DNA of 20,890 nt from Gonapodya prolifera JEL478 (Eukaryota; Monoblepharomycota; Monoblepharidomycetes; Monoblepharidales; Gonapodyaceae), in contig KQ965754.1 of assembly GCA_001574975.1 (NCBI GenBank), positions 57,916-78,805 on the forward strand. Reading direction: 5' to 3'. The position numbers and the translations under genes were made by a program. Under the pieces are notes generated by a model that saw only the letters and a program-made list of their open reading frames with translations, searched no databases and was not told the DNA's origin. Positions 1-8,081 of this stretch are shown here, one piece after another (position 1 is the stretch's first letter; every line of letters begins with the position of its first letter).

Positions 1-1152
1 CCTGGACGTGGTGAACCGGCTCAAGGATGGCATCGACAGGAAGGTCAACAGTTGGGTAACGGGAAGAGAAACCCTTCGTCGGACAGACGGGGCCAGCAGC
101 TGTCGCCTCGNCCGGCTCAAGGATGGCATCGACAGGAAGGTCAACAGTTGGGTAACGGGAAGAGAAACCCTTCGTCGGACAGACGGGGCCAGCAGCTGTC
201 GCCTCGGGGACATGGCAACCAAGGCACGCGTCTCAGCGCCACCAGTCCGATCCGGAACTTGGCGAACGATGACGAGGAGGAACTCACGCCGACGAGACGC
301 ATCTCTACTGTTGGGGTTCCAGCGGTGGATCCCCGGCGGCGGTCTGACTTGTACTCTGGTGGTGGTCTTAGTCCCAAGGAACGGGACGCGAGGCGGATTT
401 CGCGACACTCAGCGGATATGCGGCGGCAGAAGGAGTCGAACATCCCCTCGACCCCACCGAGGCAACTGCCTGACCACGCAGCTAGGTCCGCAGATGGTCA
501 TTATGAACTTTCGGACACAGACGGCGAGGATTACGAAACTCCACCTCCACCTAAAACCATGGCACCCCCGCCACCGGAAAGAGGGTTTTCGCCGCCTCGG
601 CAGCCGATGCTGCAGTCCGACTCAAATGGGCCAATGCAATTCTCGCATGCGCCGCTGAACGGAGCTGGGTCAACACTAATGCAGGCGCTGAGAGCAGCGC
701 CGCAGTCACAACAACAGGCAACTGGAGGGGCGCCCGGAAGGAAGCCTCTGCTATTGTTCAGGAGTACATCACTGGAGGCTGGTAAAGAGGGTGGTGGTAG
801 GCCAAGGCTGGTTCTGCAGCTAGATCCGGAACGACAAGGCGGTGGAGCGAATTCGGCTCAAGGTGTGCAGTCTCCCCTGAGTCCCGGTCAACAACTTGGG
901 GGAGGACGTCTTGCCCTCCCGAGACAGATTGGAGGAGCTCAGCCTGGAGGAGGAGTGGGCGGTGCATATCGCTTCCAGGAGCGACTCGCGCTGTTGCGGG
1001 AGAAGGAGGCTCACGAACAGGAACAATACGGGGGCGAGGGTGAAGATCCGTTGACACCTGCCAGTGAGGACCCCACCAGCCCAAACAATTTGATGCGAGC
1101 GAGAACTTTGCCAACGCATATCCAGAGGAACTCGGGTATTCCGAACGGGTGA
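1..1152 (+). CDS. Disordered C-terminal tail of a protein, 5' partial
   Basis: An open frame runs from base 1 to the TGA at 1150-1152, so the gene begins outside the window. The visible roughly 380 residues are low-complexity and rich in Pro, Gly, Ser, Arg and Gln, with PPPP and GGG runs (four prolines near 541-580, Gly-rich around 830-965). They also contain many S/T-P pairs of the kind proline-directed kinases use. I see no folded domain, membrane segment or catalytic motif. The last stretch has a short charged, helix-prone segment (about 966-1026, RFQERLALLREKEAHEQEQ) followed by an acidic S/T-P-rich end. Such tails are common at the C-termini of fungal signalling, cytoskeletal and channel proteins, so function cannot be assigned. 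Codon use is CpG-rich, like the right-hand genes and unlike the island that follows. The 16-206 part contains a probable assembly duplication, so the true protein may be 32 residues shorter. Confidence 0.65.
   Translation, partial: PGRGEPAQGWHRQEGQQLGNGKRNPSSDRRGQQLSPXPAQGWHRQEGQQLGNGKRNPSSDRRGQQLSPRGHGNQGTRLSATSPIRNLANDDEEELTPTRRISTVGVPAVDPRRRSDLYSGGGLSPKERDARRISRHSADMRRQKESNIPSTPPRQLPDHAARSADGHYELSDTDGEDYETPPPPKTMAPPPPERGFSPPRQPMLQSDSNGPMQFSHAPLNGAGSTLMQALRAAPQSQQQATGGAPGRKPLLLFRSTSLEAGKEGGGRPRLVLQLDPERQGGGANSAQGVQSPLSPGQQLGGGRLALPRQIGGAQPGGGVGGAYRFQERLALLREKEAHEQEQYGGEGEDPLTPASEDPTSPNNLMRARTLPTHIQRNSGIPNG
16..206. repeat. 95-bp exact direct duplication around a single N (assembly join)
   Basis: Bases 16-110 and 112-206 are identical and separated only by the N at 111. 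The period of 96 happens to preserve the reading frame. An exact duplication ending precisely at a gap base is what a scaffolder leaves when two overlapping contig ends are not merged, so I read it as an artefact rather than a biological tandem repeat. Confidence 0.85.
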
Positions 1153-1563
1153 AATGTAAAGTTCGTGATGTTGGGAATGTTATGTGGACGTTTAGTGTCC
1201 AGTTACTGTGATGACCTACGAGTAAGATTTACGTATGATGGAATGTACATGCATCAATGATTCATTTCTTTCGGCATCACAGAATCGGAGGTTCTTTTGA
1301 ATGGCATCGATCCGACCCCACTTGAAAAACATTTTTCACTGAAGATGAACAAATGCCGAATACATTTTCCATCAACTAATAAGATAGTATGCGCCCATTT
1401 TCCTTACTTCGCGTCGTGTTCTGCACAGCCATTCAGCCCGGACTCCCATAGTGGCGGCACAGTCCCGTCAGCTCACGCTCCACGTCATTCTTACCCAACA
1501 TGCCGGCGAGCTTGAGGGTAGCAAAACGGTACTGATACTCTCACTCCCTTTTCTCGAGAACCT
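1153..1563. other. Intergenic region, convergent gene ends
   Basis: This stretch follows the stop of the first gene and ends where the minus-strand ankyrin frame ends, so it should hold both 3' ends. The short open frames in it have no recognisable content. I see no RNA gene or repeat here. Confidence 0.5.
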
Positions 1564-2109
1564 CTAAGAAGAAGTCCAATACCGCTGGGCGGTTGGATTC
1601 CGTTCAAGTCGGATTGGACCTTCAAAGTACTTTGCGTCCATCATGGCGCCCCGCTTCAGCAGTTCCAGCATCACATCTTAATATCCATGTTCCGCTGCGA
1701 CACGAAGAGCAGTATTATCAGGTGCACCGGCGACACACGTCCCACCATTGGCAGTGAGTGCCGTCATATCCCTCCAACCTTTCTCGGCTGCAAGTTTCAA
1801 AAGTGAGTCTCGTATTGCAGACGGTGCACAACCCTGAGTTAGCAGCTTATGTACTAAATCCAACCTGTTTGCTCCACAGGCAAGTCGAGGTGCAATGCCA
1901 TGATGCTCGTTCCCTCCAACATTGACAATTTCTTCGAAGAGCTTCCACGCTGAGAATTTCGAAGCAATAGCAAGGCAGTCTGTTACAAGCCCCGGTGTCA
2001 GATTCCCCATACTTTCAAATCGGAGTAACATTTCTTTAAGATTTCTGCACACTCCACGCAAGGCTTTCCCTCCTTGCGCGGTATGATCCACACCCGCGGT
2101 CAACGCCAT
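1564..2109 (-). pseudogene. Ankyrin-repeat protein with an in-frame stop in its last repeat
   Basis: Read on the minus strand from ATG at 2109, 143 codons lead to a TAA at 1678-1680. The last residues before it (DNTALRVAAEHGY) are the first half of an ankyrin repeat. The same frame continues after the TAA with DVMLELLKRGAMMDA, which is exactly the second half of that repeat, and ends at TAG 1564-1566. The stop therefore sits where ankyrin repeats usually have a lysine, asparagine or similar residue, and it truncates the protein. Earlier parts (for example GANRLDLVHKLLTQGCAP) look like more degenerate repeats. Ankyrin proteins are binding scaffolds, and the partner is unknown. An in-frame TGA lies upstream of the ATG and no other start is closer. 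Either this is a recent pseudogene, or a short protein is made, or the base is a sequencing error. Confidence 0.6.
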
Positions 2110-2331
2110 TAGTGAATGAGTCGCTTGCTTAAAAACACCAAAACTCCCACTAACTCAGAAAATTTTTTCTCAGACTCGCACTCACGAGTTGACTTGTTCA
2201 GCAGAATTTTTTTTGCCACTTTGCAAGCTTTCACTTCTGCTCAACTATTAAAGATTTCTACATGCTAGCTGTGGAAACTTAAGCTTCCACATCTTCAATA
2301 AAGTAAGCTGCCGTATCGTTTCAGGTCACTC
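2110..2331. other. AT-rich intergenic stretch, left edge of the CpG-poor island
   Basis: This lies upstream of the ankyrin gene start and so holds its promoter region. It contains T-runs (2157-2170 and 2206-2215) but no clear gene. CpG dinucleotides become rare from here rightwards. Confidence 0.4.
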
Positions 2332-2722
2332 CTCCTCATGGAATCTTGTTTCCAAGGTATCAAGAACATTCCTATTGACAAGAAGAAAGTGTCGTTGCAC
2401 TGGTGCATGTTCTTGATGGAAAGTTTGTAGATTTTGGTGGACTGATCTCCTTGTATGCAAACATTCCCAGGAGTTGTGTCTCCTTCTTGGAAATGTTGAT
2501 GCCATTACCAGAGACAATGGTCAATTGTGATCCACAATTGCATATGGCCTCAAGGACAAACAGCTGGTTGTACATCCAATCCCCATATAAATGAAAGGAT
2601 TTGAGTTTCTTGAGAGAAAGGTGGTAACTGGAGAGGAGAGAGTCAATGGGATCAAAGCCTTTACTGGTGGAGATATGTTTGCAATGGCAAACCATGGGTG
2701 TCTTCTATCTGCAAACATTGAG
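2332..2722 (+). pseudogene. Decayed exon(s) of an unknown gene, part left of the hAT insertion
   Basis: One frame reads as protein-like sequence (WWTDLLVCKHSQELCLLLGN, then AYGLKDKQLVVHPIPI and GGDMFAMANHGCLLSANIE) but is interrupted by several stops, including a TGA and a TAA between about 2520 and 2600. It ends in a good splice donor, GAG/GTGAGT at 2723. A compatible phase-0 acceptor lies at 5670, beyond the transposon. I do not recognise the protein family. The minus-strand frame over the same bases (2372-2695) is also open, but it has no splice signals agreeing with the neighbours. The plus-strand reading is therefore preferred but uncertain. Confidence 0.35.
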
Positions 2723-2744
2723 GTGAGTCTTCCCTGTTCATTTG

Positions 2745-2752
2745 ATGATACC
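2745..2752. repeat. Target-site duplication, left copy (ATGATACC)
   Basis: These eight bases lie directly before the TAGGG end of the transposon and are repeated exactly at 5619-5626. An 8-bp duplication is the hallmark of hAT insertion. Confidence 0.93.
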
Positions 2753-2768
2753 TAGGGATACAAGGGAG
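2753..2768 (+). repeat. hAT terminal inverted repeat, left
   Basis: The sequence is TAGGGATACAAGGGAG. It matches the reverse complement of 5603-5618 at 15 of 16 positions. A further partial match (AACTTGC) continues just inside both ends. Confidence 0.9.
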
Positions 2769-2960
2769 TGAGTTGAAACTTGCCAACTCACTCCCTTGAA
2801 ACTTGCAAATGCAAGTGGAGTTGGGGTTTTTGCAAGGGAGTGAGTTTGGGAGTTGGCTTGAATACGAGGGAGCGAGTTGGGAGTTTGTAAAGGGTCGAGG
2901 GACGAGGGAGTGAGTAGCAAGTTGAATTTAGCCAACTCCAAGTCAACTCCCTTGGAACCC
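2763..2960. repeat. Left subterminal array of GGGAGTGAGTT-type motifs
   Basis: About ten degenerate copies of a motif near GAGGGAGYRAGTT and GGGAGTT occur here in both orientations (for example at 2763, 2835, 2866 and 2905, inverted near 2785 and 2945). hAT transposases such as Ac bind short motifs repeated near the ends, so these are the probable transposase-binding sites. That role is inferred from position and repetition. Confidence 0.75.
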
Positions 2961-3066
2961 CTCTCAAAAAAAAAACAATATGAGCACAGGTGGACCAAGT
3001 ACACCAGGAGGCAATGGATGGATTCCTGCAAAGCAATTCATCACTTCCAAGCAGGAAGAGTCATGA

Positions 3067-5334
3067 GTGTTTCAGGATGGACACTTTGAAAAGAAGGAGA
3101 AGGGTGTGGAGAGGAGGGCAATCTGCTGTCATTTTGGACAGAATGGATGCAGTGCAAAACCGTGAGTATGGTACAATTTGTTATTATTTTCTGCTTTATC
3201 GCTTCCATTTTTTCCATTAGTTATGATATGACCCAACACTACTCAACGTCAACCCTCCAGACCAACGTCTTGAAGTACCACATGGACACCATCAGGGACC
3301 CCAACATAAGGAAGAAACTGGAGCAGCAGAGAATTCCCACCAGCAATCAGCTTACTTACTCTCAAGGACATGGCATCTGGGAAACGGAAGCAAGATCCAG
3401 TCCAGGTGAGTGATAATGCCTGGAATCATTTCACCAAACAAGTTTCAACCATCATTTACAGGCATTTGACCAAGAGACCTATCAAGCATTTATGCTCAAT
3501 TGGATTGTTGCAGCCAACCAACCTCTCACCAAACCAACAAACCAGTGGTTCCTGAGGATGATTTGCGCAGCAAACCCTGAAGTCCCCCAGATATCAGGAG
3601 ATATGATTAAGGCAGATATTCCACAGGAGGCGGAGCACTTACAAGGGAGGATTTGGGACCTTTTGGAGGTGAGTGTTGTTGAAATTTATTGTTACCACAA
3701 CCATTAAGTGCTCTCTACAGGTCAATTGCACACAAATTGCATGCACAACAGACGTATAGACCACCTGGGATAAGCGGTACAGCTTTGCAGCTGTGACAGG
3801 ACATTGGGTGGGGACAGACTGGTGCATGAACAAGGTCCTATTGGACTTTGTACAGGTGAAGGGCCCCCATACAGGAGAGAATCTTGCTAGGATCATGCTA
3901 CAAGCACTTGGAAATATGGGGGTTACAAAAAAGGTGAGTTGCACTACATTTTCGTTGGTCAGGTGCTGGCACTCTCACAAATTTTCTGAACATGAAAACA
4001 GGTTGTCTTGTTCACAATGGACAATGCAAGCAATAACGACACCATGATGCAAGCAATTGCAAACTCTGGCATGATGGCAGTGGACTTCAGTGAGGTTGAC
4101 TTGTGTGTTTGCTGTTTCACCCATATCCTCCACTTGGCTGTCCGGGCAGGACTCAAGAAGTTGCAACTTCCCAATGGTGATGATGAGGAAGTTGTTGGAG
4201 GCAATGGTGGACCTGTAAAGAAGGTGAGTGGCTGTTTTGTCTTTTTTCATGTGGCTGCATCTTTGGCAACTCATTGTTCTGGAGCTCTATAAGCTCATTT
4301 ACAAGGTTCTACACTCTCCAAGACTCCGCAAACTGTATGCAAAGCAGTTTGTGGAACCATCCAAGGCCAGCAAGTTGGTGGCACCAGTTGGAACCCAATG
4401 GAAATCAGATTTCAATGCCATCACCTGCACCATGCAGGACAGAGGAGAGGTGGAGAAGCTCTTTGCTTTGGACTTAGGACTACAGGAGTGGAAACTGACA
4501 GATGAGGACTGGAACTATCTGGAAAAGGTTTGACATCTACTTGAGGTGGGTGCAAAAATGAATTGCAATCTGGTCTCACCTAACCCTCACCTGTCTATTT
4601 CATACAGCCACTAGCACAAGCACTCTCCTTGGTGGAGAGTGCAGCGTACCCAACCCTTGTGATGGTGGTCCCCCTCTTCAATGTCATAATGGACAAGCTT
4701 GAGGACAAGGACATTGGGTTGCTGCCAGTCCTTTCAACAGTTTGGGAAGCCATCATGGAAGCTTTGGAAGTACTATGCAAAGACAGATAGCACAAGGCTC
4801 TATTGGATTGCATTAGGTGAGTTACCCCATTAAGGTTTTACATTGGTGACACCTTGACTAATTTTACAACAAGCTATCGTGGATGCAGGAACAAAGATGG
4901 GAAACAAAGTACATGGACAAGGCAGAGGCCACCATCCAAGCAACATTTGACAACAGGTATGCCAGTGTTGCAACAGGAGGTGGCCTTGGGCATTGGACTT
5001 CAGCCACAGAGGATGCAGGAGCAATGAGCATTTTGATGAGGACAAGGATATTCAAGGGGAACTGGACCAGTACTTGATGGAGACCAGGAGGCCATGGAGG
5101 ATGGATTTGCTGGAGTACTAGAAGGGAAGAGGAGACCTTCCGGGACTCCAGCAAATGGCGCAAGACTACCTGGGGATTCCAGGGACCAGGGCGGAATTGG
5201 AGCAGGTGTTTTCCACAGGGAGGAATGTTATTGGGGACCAGAGGTTCTGTCTTGGACCTGTAATGATTAGAAACTTAATGTTATTAAAGAAGTGGAAGCA
5301 GGAATATCCTGAATTAATGTGTACAAAGCAATAA
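3067..5334 (+). pseudogene. hAT transposase gene, spliced, broken by stops and a frameshift
   Basis: Visible parts in order are as follows. A BED-like finger lies near 3067-3320 (AICCHFG, then STSTLQTNVLKYHMD). The pre-catalytic helix block follows (ETYQAFMLNWIVAANQPL, from 3466). The first catalytic motif has its Asp at 3751-3753, then VTGHWVG. The second motif is FTMDNASNND (Asp at 4020-4022), then the conserved CFTHILHLAV. A segment at 4608-4740 (PLAQALSLVESAAYPTL) follows, and then the dimerisation block (MAQDYLGIPGTRAELEQVFS) before TAA at 5332. In-phase introns are 3669-3720, 3934-4001, about 4224-4293 and 4546-4607. The lesions are TAG at 3757-3759, two codons after the catalytic Asp where hATs usually have Trp; TGA at 4531-4533; a one-base frame change near 4740-4765; and TAG at 5119-5121 where the family has a WW pair. 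The enzyme would act in the nucleus by cut-and-paste transposition. This copy cannot make the full protein. Confidence 0.88.
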
Positions 5335-5409
5335 TTTATCAAGTTGGGACTTTATGTTTGTAATATTTTAACTGTGAAATACAATTTTTTTAAAATTTGA
5401 CCTGCTATT

Positions 5410-5602
5410 TAACCTGCAAGTTGCAACCAAGCCAACTTGCAGAGTTTGGAGTTTACTCCCATCTGAGGGAGCAAGTTCGGAGTTTGAAAATTGTTGATGG
5501 AGTGAGTTCGGGAGTTGACCAATAACTGAGGGAGCAAGTTGGGAGTTGACTCGCTCCCCAGGGAGTGATTTGCAAGTTGCACCGTTTTGAGCAAGTTACT
5601 TG
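5410..5602. repeat. Right subterminal array of GAGGGAGCAAGTT-type motifs
   Basis: This is the counterpart of the left array, with motif copies at about 5468, 5500, 5528 and 5560 and inverted copies (ACTCGCTCCC, ACTTGCTCCC) towards the end. The same consensus at both ends supports a binding-site role for the element's own transposase. Confidence 0.75.
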
Positions 5603-5618
5603 CTCCCTTGTAACCCTA
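5603..5618 (-). repeat. hAT terminal inverted repeat, right
   Basis: On the plus strand it ends in CCCTTGTAACCCTA. Its reverse complement is TAGGGTTACAAGGGAG, one mismatch from the left end. Confidence 0.9.
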
Positions 5619-5626
5619 ATGATACC
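5619..5626. repeat. Target-site duplication, right copy (ATGATACC)
   Basis: This exact copy of 2745-2752 lies immediately after the right terminal repeat. Confidence 0.93.
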
Positions 5627-5670
5627 ACTGTTATATGTCTGCACATATATTCTTCTTCAAATTTCACCAG

Positions 5671-6203
5671 GGTAAAATCCATTCTGAGTTCTCTGACAGG
5701 TTCATTTACAATCTTGAGCTTGTTGTGAAGCGTGATTAAATTGATTGTACCAGGAACATTGGGTTGCACAGAAGGTGGGAAGGAATGGGCATGTGCAGGC
5801 TGCCCTGGATGCAAGATTTGCAACAAGGATGGAGAGTGTCACACTGATATCCACTAACATGGAATATATAGAGTAGTATGAGTGTTGGGTATTAGCTGCT
5901 GTGCCACTACTGTGGCCGCGGGTTTAGATTTGCACACCTGCAGGATGTGCCCTAAGTTTGGCATCATGTTCCTGCAGGTGAGTTCCATGCACATCACAAT
6001 GTATGTATATTTGATCACACATACATGTTCCTGCAGATTACAGGCTCATGCAGGTTACCTAGGTTGTGTAGCAGAGACCTCATTAAAAACACTCTTGTCC
6101 AGGCCATGAAGGATGGTGCTGTGTTGCAATGGGCAGACATTGTGGCTCAAAGCAAGCTAACAACAGACTTTGTTGAGCCCCCATCTGAAGAGGATGGTCA
6201 ATA
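5671..6203 (+). pseudogene. Part of the hAT-hosting gene right of the insertion, with a repeat inside
   Basis: After the acceptor TTTCACCAG at 5662-5670 the frame continues in phase (GKIHSEFSDRFIYNLELVVK) and then meets a TAA at about 5737. Between about 5755 and 5850 another frame has six cysteines (CAGCPGCKICNKDGEC), which could be a metal-binding cluster, but a competing frame is equally open, so this is unproven. A last exon after CTGCAG (acceptor about 6036) reads without stops to TAA at 6201-6203 (AMKDGAVLQWADIVAQSKLT, then TTDFVEPPSEEDGQ). That exon looks like a genuine C-terminus. The family is not recognised, and the gene is certainly damaged by stops and by the repeat at 5837-6074. 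Confidence 0.35.
5837..6074 (+). repeat. Repeat copy A, about 238 bp
   Basis: It begins TGTCACACTGATATCCACTA and ends GGTTGTGTAGCAG. Copies B (6945) and C (7129) share long blocks with it, notably GCTGTGCCACTACTGTGG, and a CCTGCAGGTGAGTT segment that looks like a splice donor followed about 60 bases on by an acceptor-like CCTGCAG. One frame gives DLHTCRMCPKFGIMFLQ directly before the donor-like site, and this peptide is similar in all three copies. It may be a short duplicated exon with its intron, or a small dispersed element. Confidence 0.8.
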
Positions 6204-6339
6204 AACATACTAAGGTGTTGCAATTCCAATGCCATACCAATGTGACTTAGAGGCTTGTATTGAATTTTATTACTATCCAAAACTTTATAGCTAAACACAT
6301 TATCCAAATACAGGATTCTAAATGTACCCATAATTCTAC

Positions 6340-6895
6340 ATGCAGTGCCATGTCTACAAGATTACTGGGATCACAAAGAGACACTGCTGGTTTGCAGGAG
6401 GGGGAAAGGAACATCACTGGCAGCCCAAGGAGATTGGTTACCATTGTGTATGTGATGTAATCAACCTTACTGCCAGCCATGTGCATACTCTCCAATCCAG
6501 GTTTGCAGACACAACCTCAACACCACACTATCTTGAATGTTTTGAGAAAGTGAGGATCTTCCAAATCTCTATTCAAAATCCAATCATGAGTCTGACTTGG
6601 GGGGGAATCATTGATGGGAGTACCCCTAATTGTGTATCTCTGTATGCAATTGCAACAGTTGCTGTTGGCCCTAAAGGAATGACAGTAGAGAAGAACAGTC
6701 CACTTGATGCACTAATGGTAGCTATGATTTTGGTGGAAGACATACAAACTGAAGGTCTTCTGGCATTCATGTGCCAGGAGATGAACCTTCCACTTGGGTA
6801 GTGTCTCCAGGTGAAATCCTTCTTCTCTACTGGAGGTCTCCCACAAGGGATGACCAAGTTTGATTTAGATGTTGTGGATACAGAGGTGAGCAAAC
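6340..6895 (+). pseudogene. Unknown reading frame interrupted by an in-frame TAG
   Basis: A frame of 153 codons runs to TAG at 6799-6801. It reads on without another stop (CLQVKSFFSTGGLPQGMTKF, then DLDVVDTE) to a splice-donor-like GAG/GTGAGC at 6896. That pattern suggests one exon with a nonsense change. The sequence (for example HHWQPKEIGYHCVCDVINLT and ISIQNPIMSLTWGGIIDGST) shows no motif I recognise. It has few CpG, like the rest of the island. The opposite strand is also open over 6573-6893, so the strand is not beyond doubt. It may once have been joined to the intact gene starting at 8082, with repeats B and C inserted between them. Confidence 0.4.
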
Positions 6896-6944
6896 AAGTC
6901 TGATTTCATCAAGGTTCTACACACCATCTGCCTCTAACCAAACC

Positions 6945-7110
6945 TGTCACACTGACATCCACTAACGTGGAGTATATAGTGTAGTATGAGTGTTGGGTAT
7001 TAGCTGCTGTGCCACTACTGTGGCCGCGGGTTTAGATGTGCACACCTGCAGGATGTGCCCTAAGTTTGGCATCACATTCCTGCAGGTGAGTTCTATGCAC
7101 ATTACGTCTT
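6945..7110 (+). repeat. Repeat copy B, shortened at its right end
   Basis: It matches copy A from TGTCACACTGACATCCACTA through the CCTGCAGGTGAGTT segment with only a few substitutions, then diverges near 7100. It lacks the acceptor-like half and the GTTGTGTAGCAG end. The part shared with A is about 93 percent identical by eye. Confidence 0.8.
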
Positions 7111-7128
7111 TGTCACCATAGCCTCAGG

Positions 7129-7352
7129 TGACATCCATTGACATGGTATATATAGTGTGAGGTGTTAAGTGCTGTGCCACTACTGTGGTCATGTATTTAG
7201 ATGAGTGCACCTGCAGGGCGTGCCCCAAGTTTGGTGTCACGTTCCTGCAGGTGAGTTCTGTGTGCGCTACATCATATTATGTATGTTTGATCAGATATAT
7301 ACACGTTCCTGCCGTTTACAGGCTCGTGCAGCTCACCTAGGTTGTGTAGCAG
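7129..7352 (+). repeat. Repeat copy C, plus a partial copy D at 7357-7420
   Basis: C has the same order of blocks as A, including GCTGTGCCACTACTGTGG, the CCTGCAGGTGAGTT donor-like segment, TTACAGGCTCGTGCAG and the end GGTTGTGTAGCAG, but is more diverged. The length between blocks is kept. Directly after it, 7357-7420 repeats only the last third (ATCCTGCAGATTACAGGCTT, GTGCAGCTCACCTAG). B, C and D thus form a small cluster of tandem copies. Confidence 0.75.
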
Positions 7353-8081
7353 TCTTGCTATGTACATCTGATCTTATATACATGATCCTGCAGATTACAG
7401 GCTTGTGCAGCTCACCTAGCAAAACCAATCTCATTGTCTGGGTCACTGTCCTCTCCCATCACAGGCGCTGGTACCAGATCACCTTTGGCTGCACTAGCTT
7501 CAAGTAACACCCAAACTCATGACCAATGCTACAAGACTTCTTTACACCAGCAGCCCAGAATTGTTGTTTTCAGACTCTCAAGGTGACAGATATGATGCAG
7601 ATGATACCCAAACATGCTCTGCAGAGACAAGAAGGAATTCTGGTGTGCTACCAGGCAAGGGAGGTGATGAATCTAGAGAAGAAAAACTTAATAGTGAAGA
7701 TGATCCAGGAACATCAGAATTGACAGTAACCATAATAGTATTTACCCTAATGCAATATGTGACAGGATTGATGCCTTGAAACGCTGAGCTAAGGAGAGTC
7801 TTGGCTAGACAGAACACACTCCACAGCTTCATGATAAAAAGCCTGGGACATCAGAAAAGCAAGCTACTGACACTTTGAAGAAATTGAAAGTAGAAGTCCT
7901 GCCTTTAGGGGATGACAAGTTCTCTCCTGAGTGGGGATTATAGAAGCATATGTGGCTTCTTATTGCTAACCTCTTATATAATATGGTGTACTACTGAAGT
8001 TTCTTGCCCAGGTTATGTGATTGAAATATTGACAGAGTACTGTGTATACTTGAGAAGGAAGCAGAGCCAAAGAGTAACTTC

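Larger units (their letters stand above)
2753..5618 (+). mobile_element. hAT-superfamily DNA transposon, complete ends, 2866 bp
   Basis: The element starts TAGGGATACAAGGGAG and ends with the inverted copy TAGGGTTACAAGGGAG (15 of 16 match). The ends fit the hAT terminal pattern YARNG, and the element is bordered by perfect 8-bp duplications. Inside lie two arrays of GAGGGAGTGAGTT-like motifs and, between them, a spliced transposase gene with a BED-type zinc finger, the hAT catalytic core and the C-terminal dimerisation block. The transposase has at least three stops and a frameshift, so the copy is not autonomous, although its ends could still respond to an active relative. It sits inside an intron of an older gene. 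Removing the element and one duplication copy leaves an intron of 74 nt, typical for this contig. Confidence 0.93.
6896..8081. other. Island segment with repeats B-D and exon-like fragments
   Basis: Repeat copies fill 6945-7420. Further on, two protein-like fragments appear on the plus strand. One is at about 7519-7735, acidic and Ser-rich (DSQGDRYDADDTQTCSAETR), and the other at about 7836-7947 (KKPGTSEKQATDTLKKLKVE, then VLPLGDDKFSPEWGL before a TAG). They are probably exons or remnants of the gene that continues at 8082. I cannot join them with confidence because the splice sites are ambiguous. Confidence 0.4.

Noticed and set aside
758-1114. Long minus-strand frames opposite the first gene
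   Set aside because: They are shadows of a GC-rich low-complexity coding tail with no domain of their own.
2272-2293. GTGGAA...TTCCAC small inverted repeat near the left edge of the island
   Set aside because: The stem is only six bases and no partner feature is visible, so it is likely chance.
2372-2695. 107-codon open frame on the minus strand over the decayed gene
   Set aside because: Splice signals and the continuation across the hAT intron agree with the plus strand; low CpG and few minus-strand stops make chance frames common here.
2753-2960. Possible CRISPR-like or satellite array
   Set aside because: Spacing is irregular and motif copies are degenerate and in both orientations; the boundary evidence shows it is the subterminal region of a hAT element.
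5790-6000. Short match to a copia-type RNase H motif (SVTLISTNMEYIE) at the start of repeats A and B
   Set aside because: Only about a dozen residues agree, a stop follows directly, and no reverse transcriptase, integrase or long terminal repeat is visible anywhere in the window.
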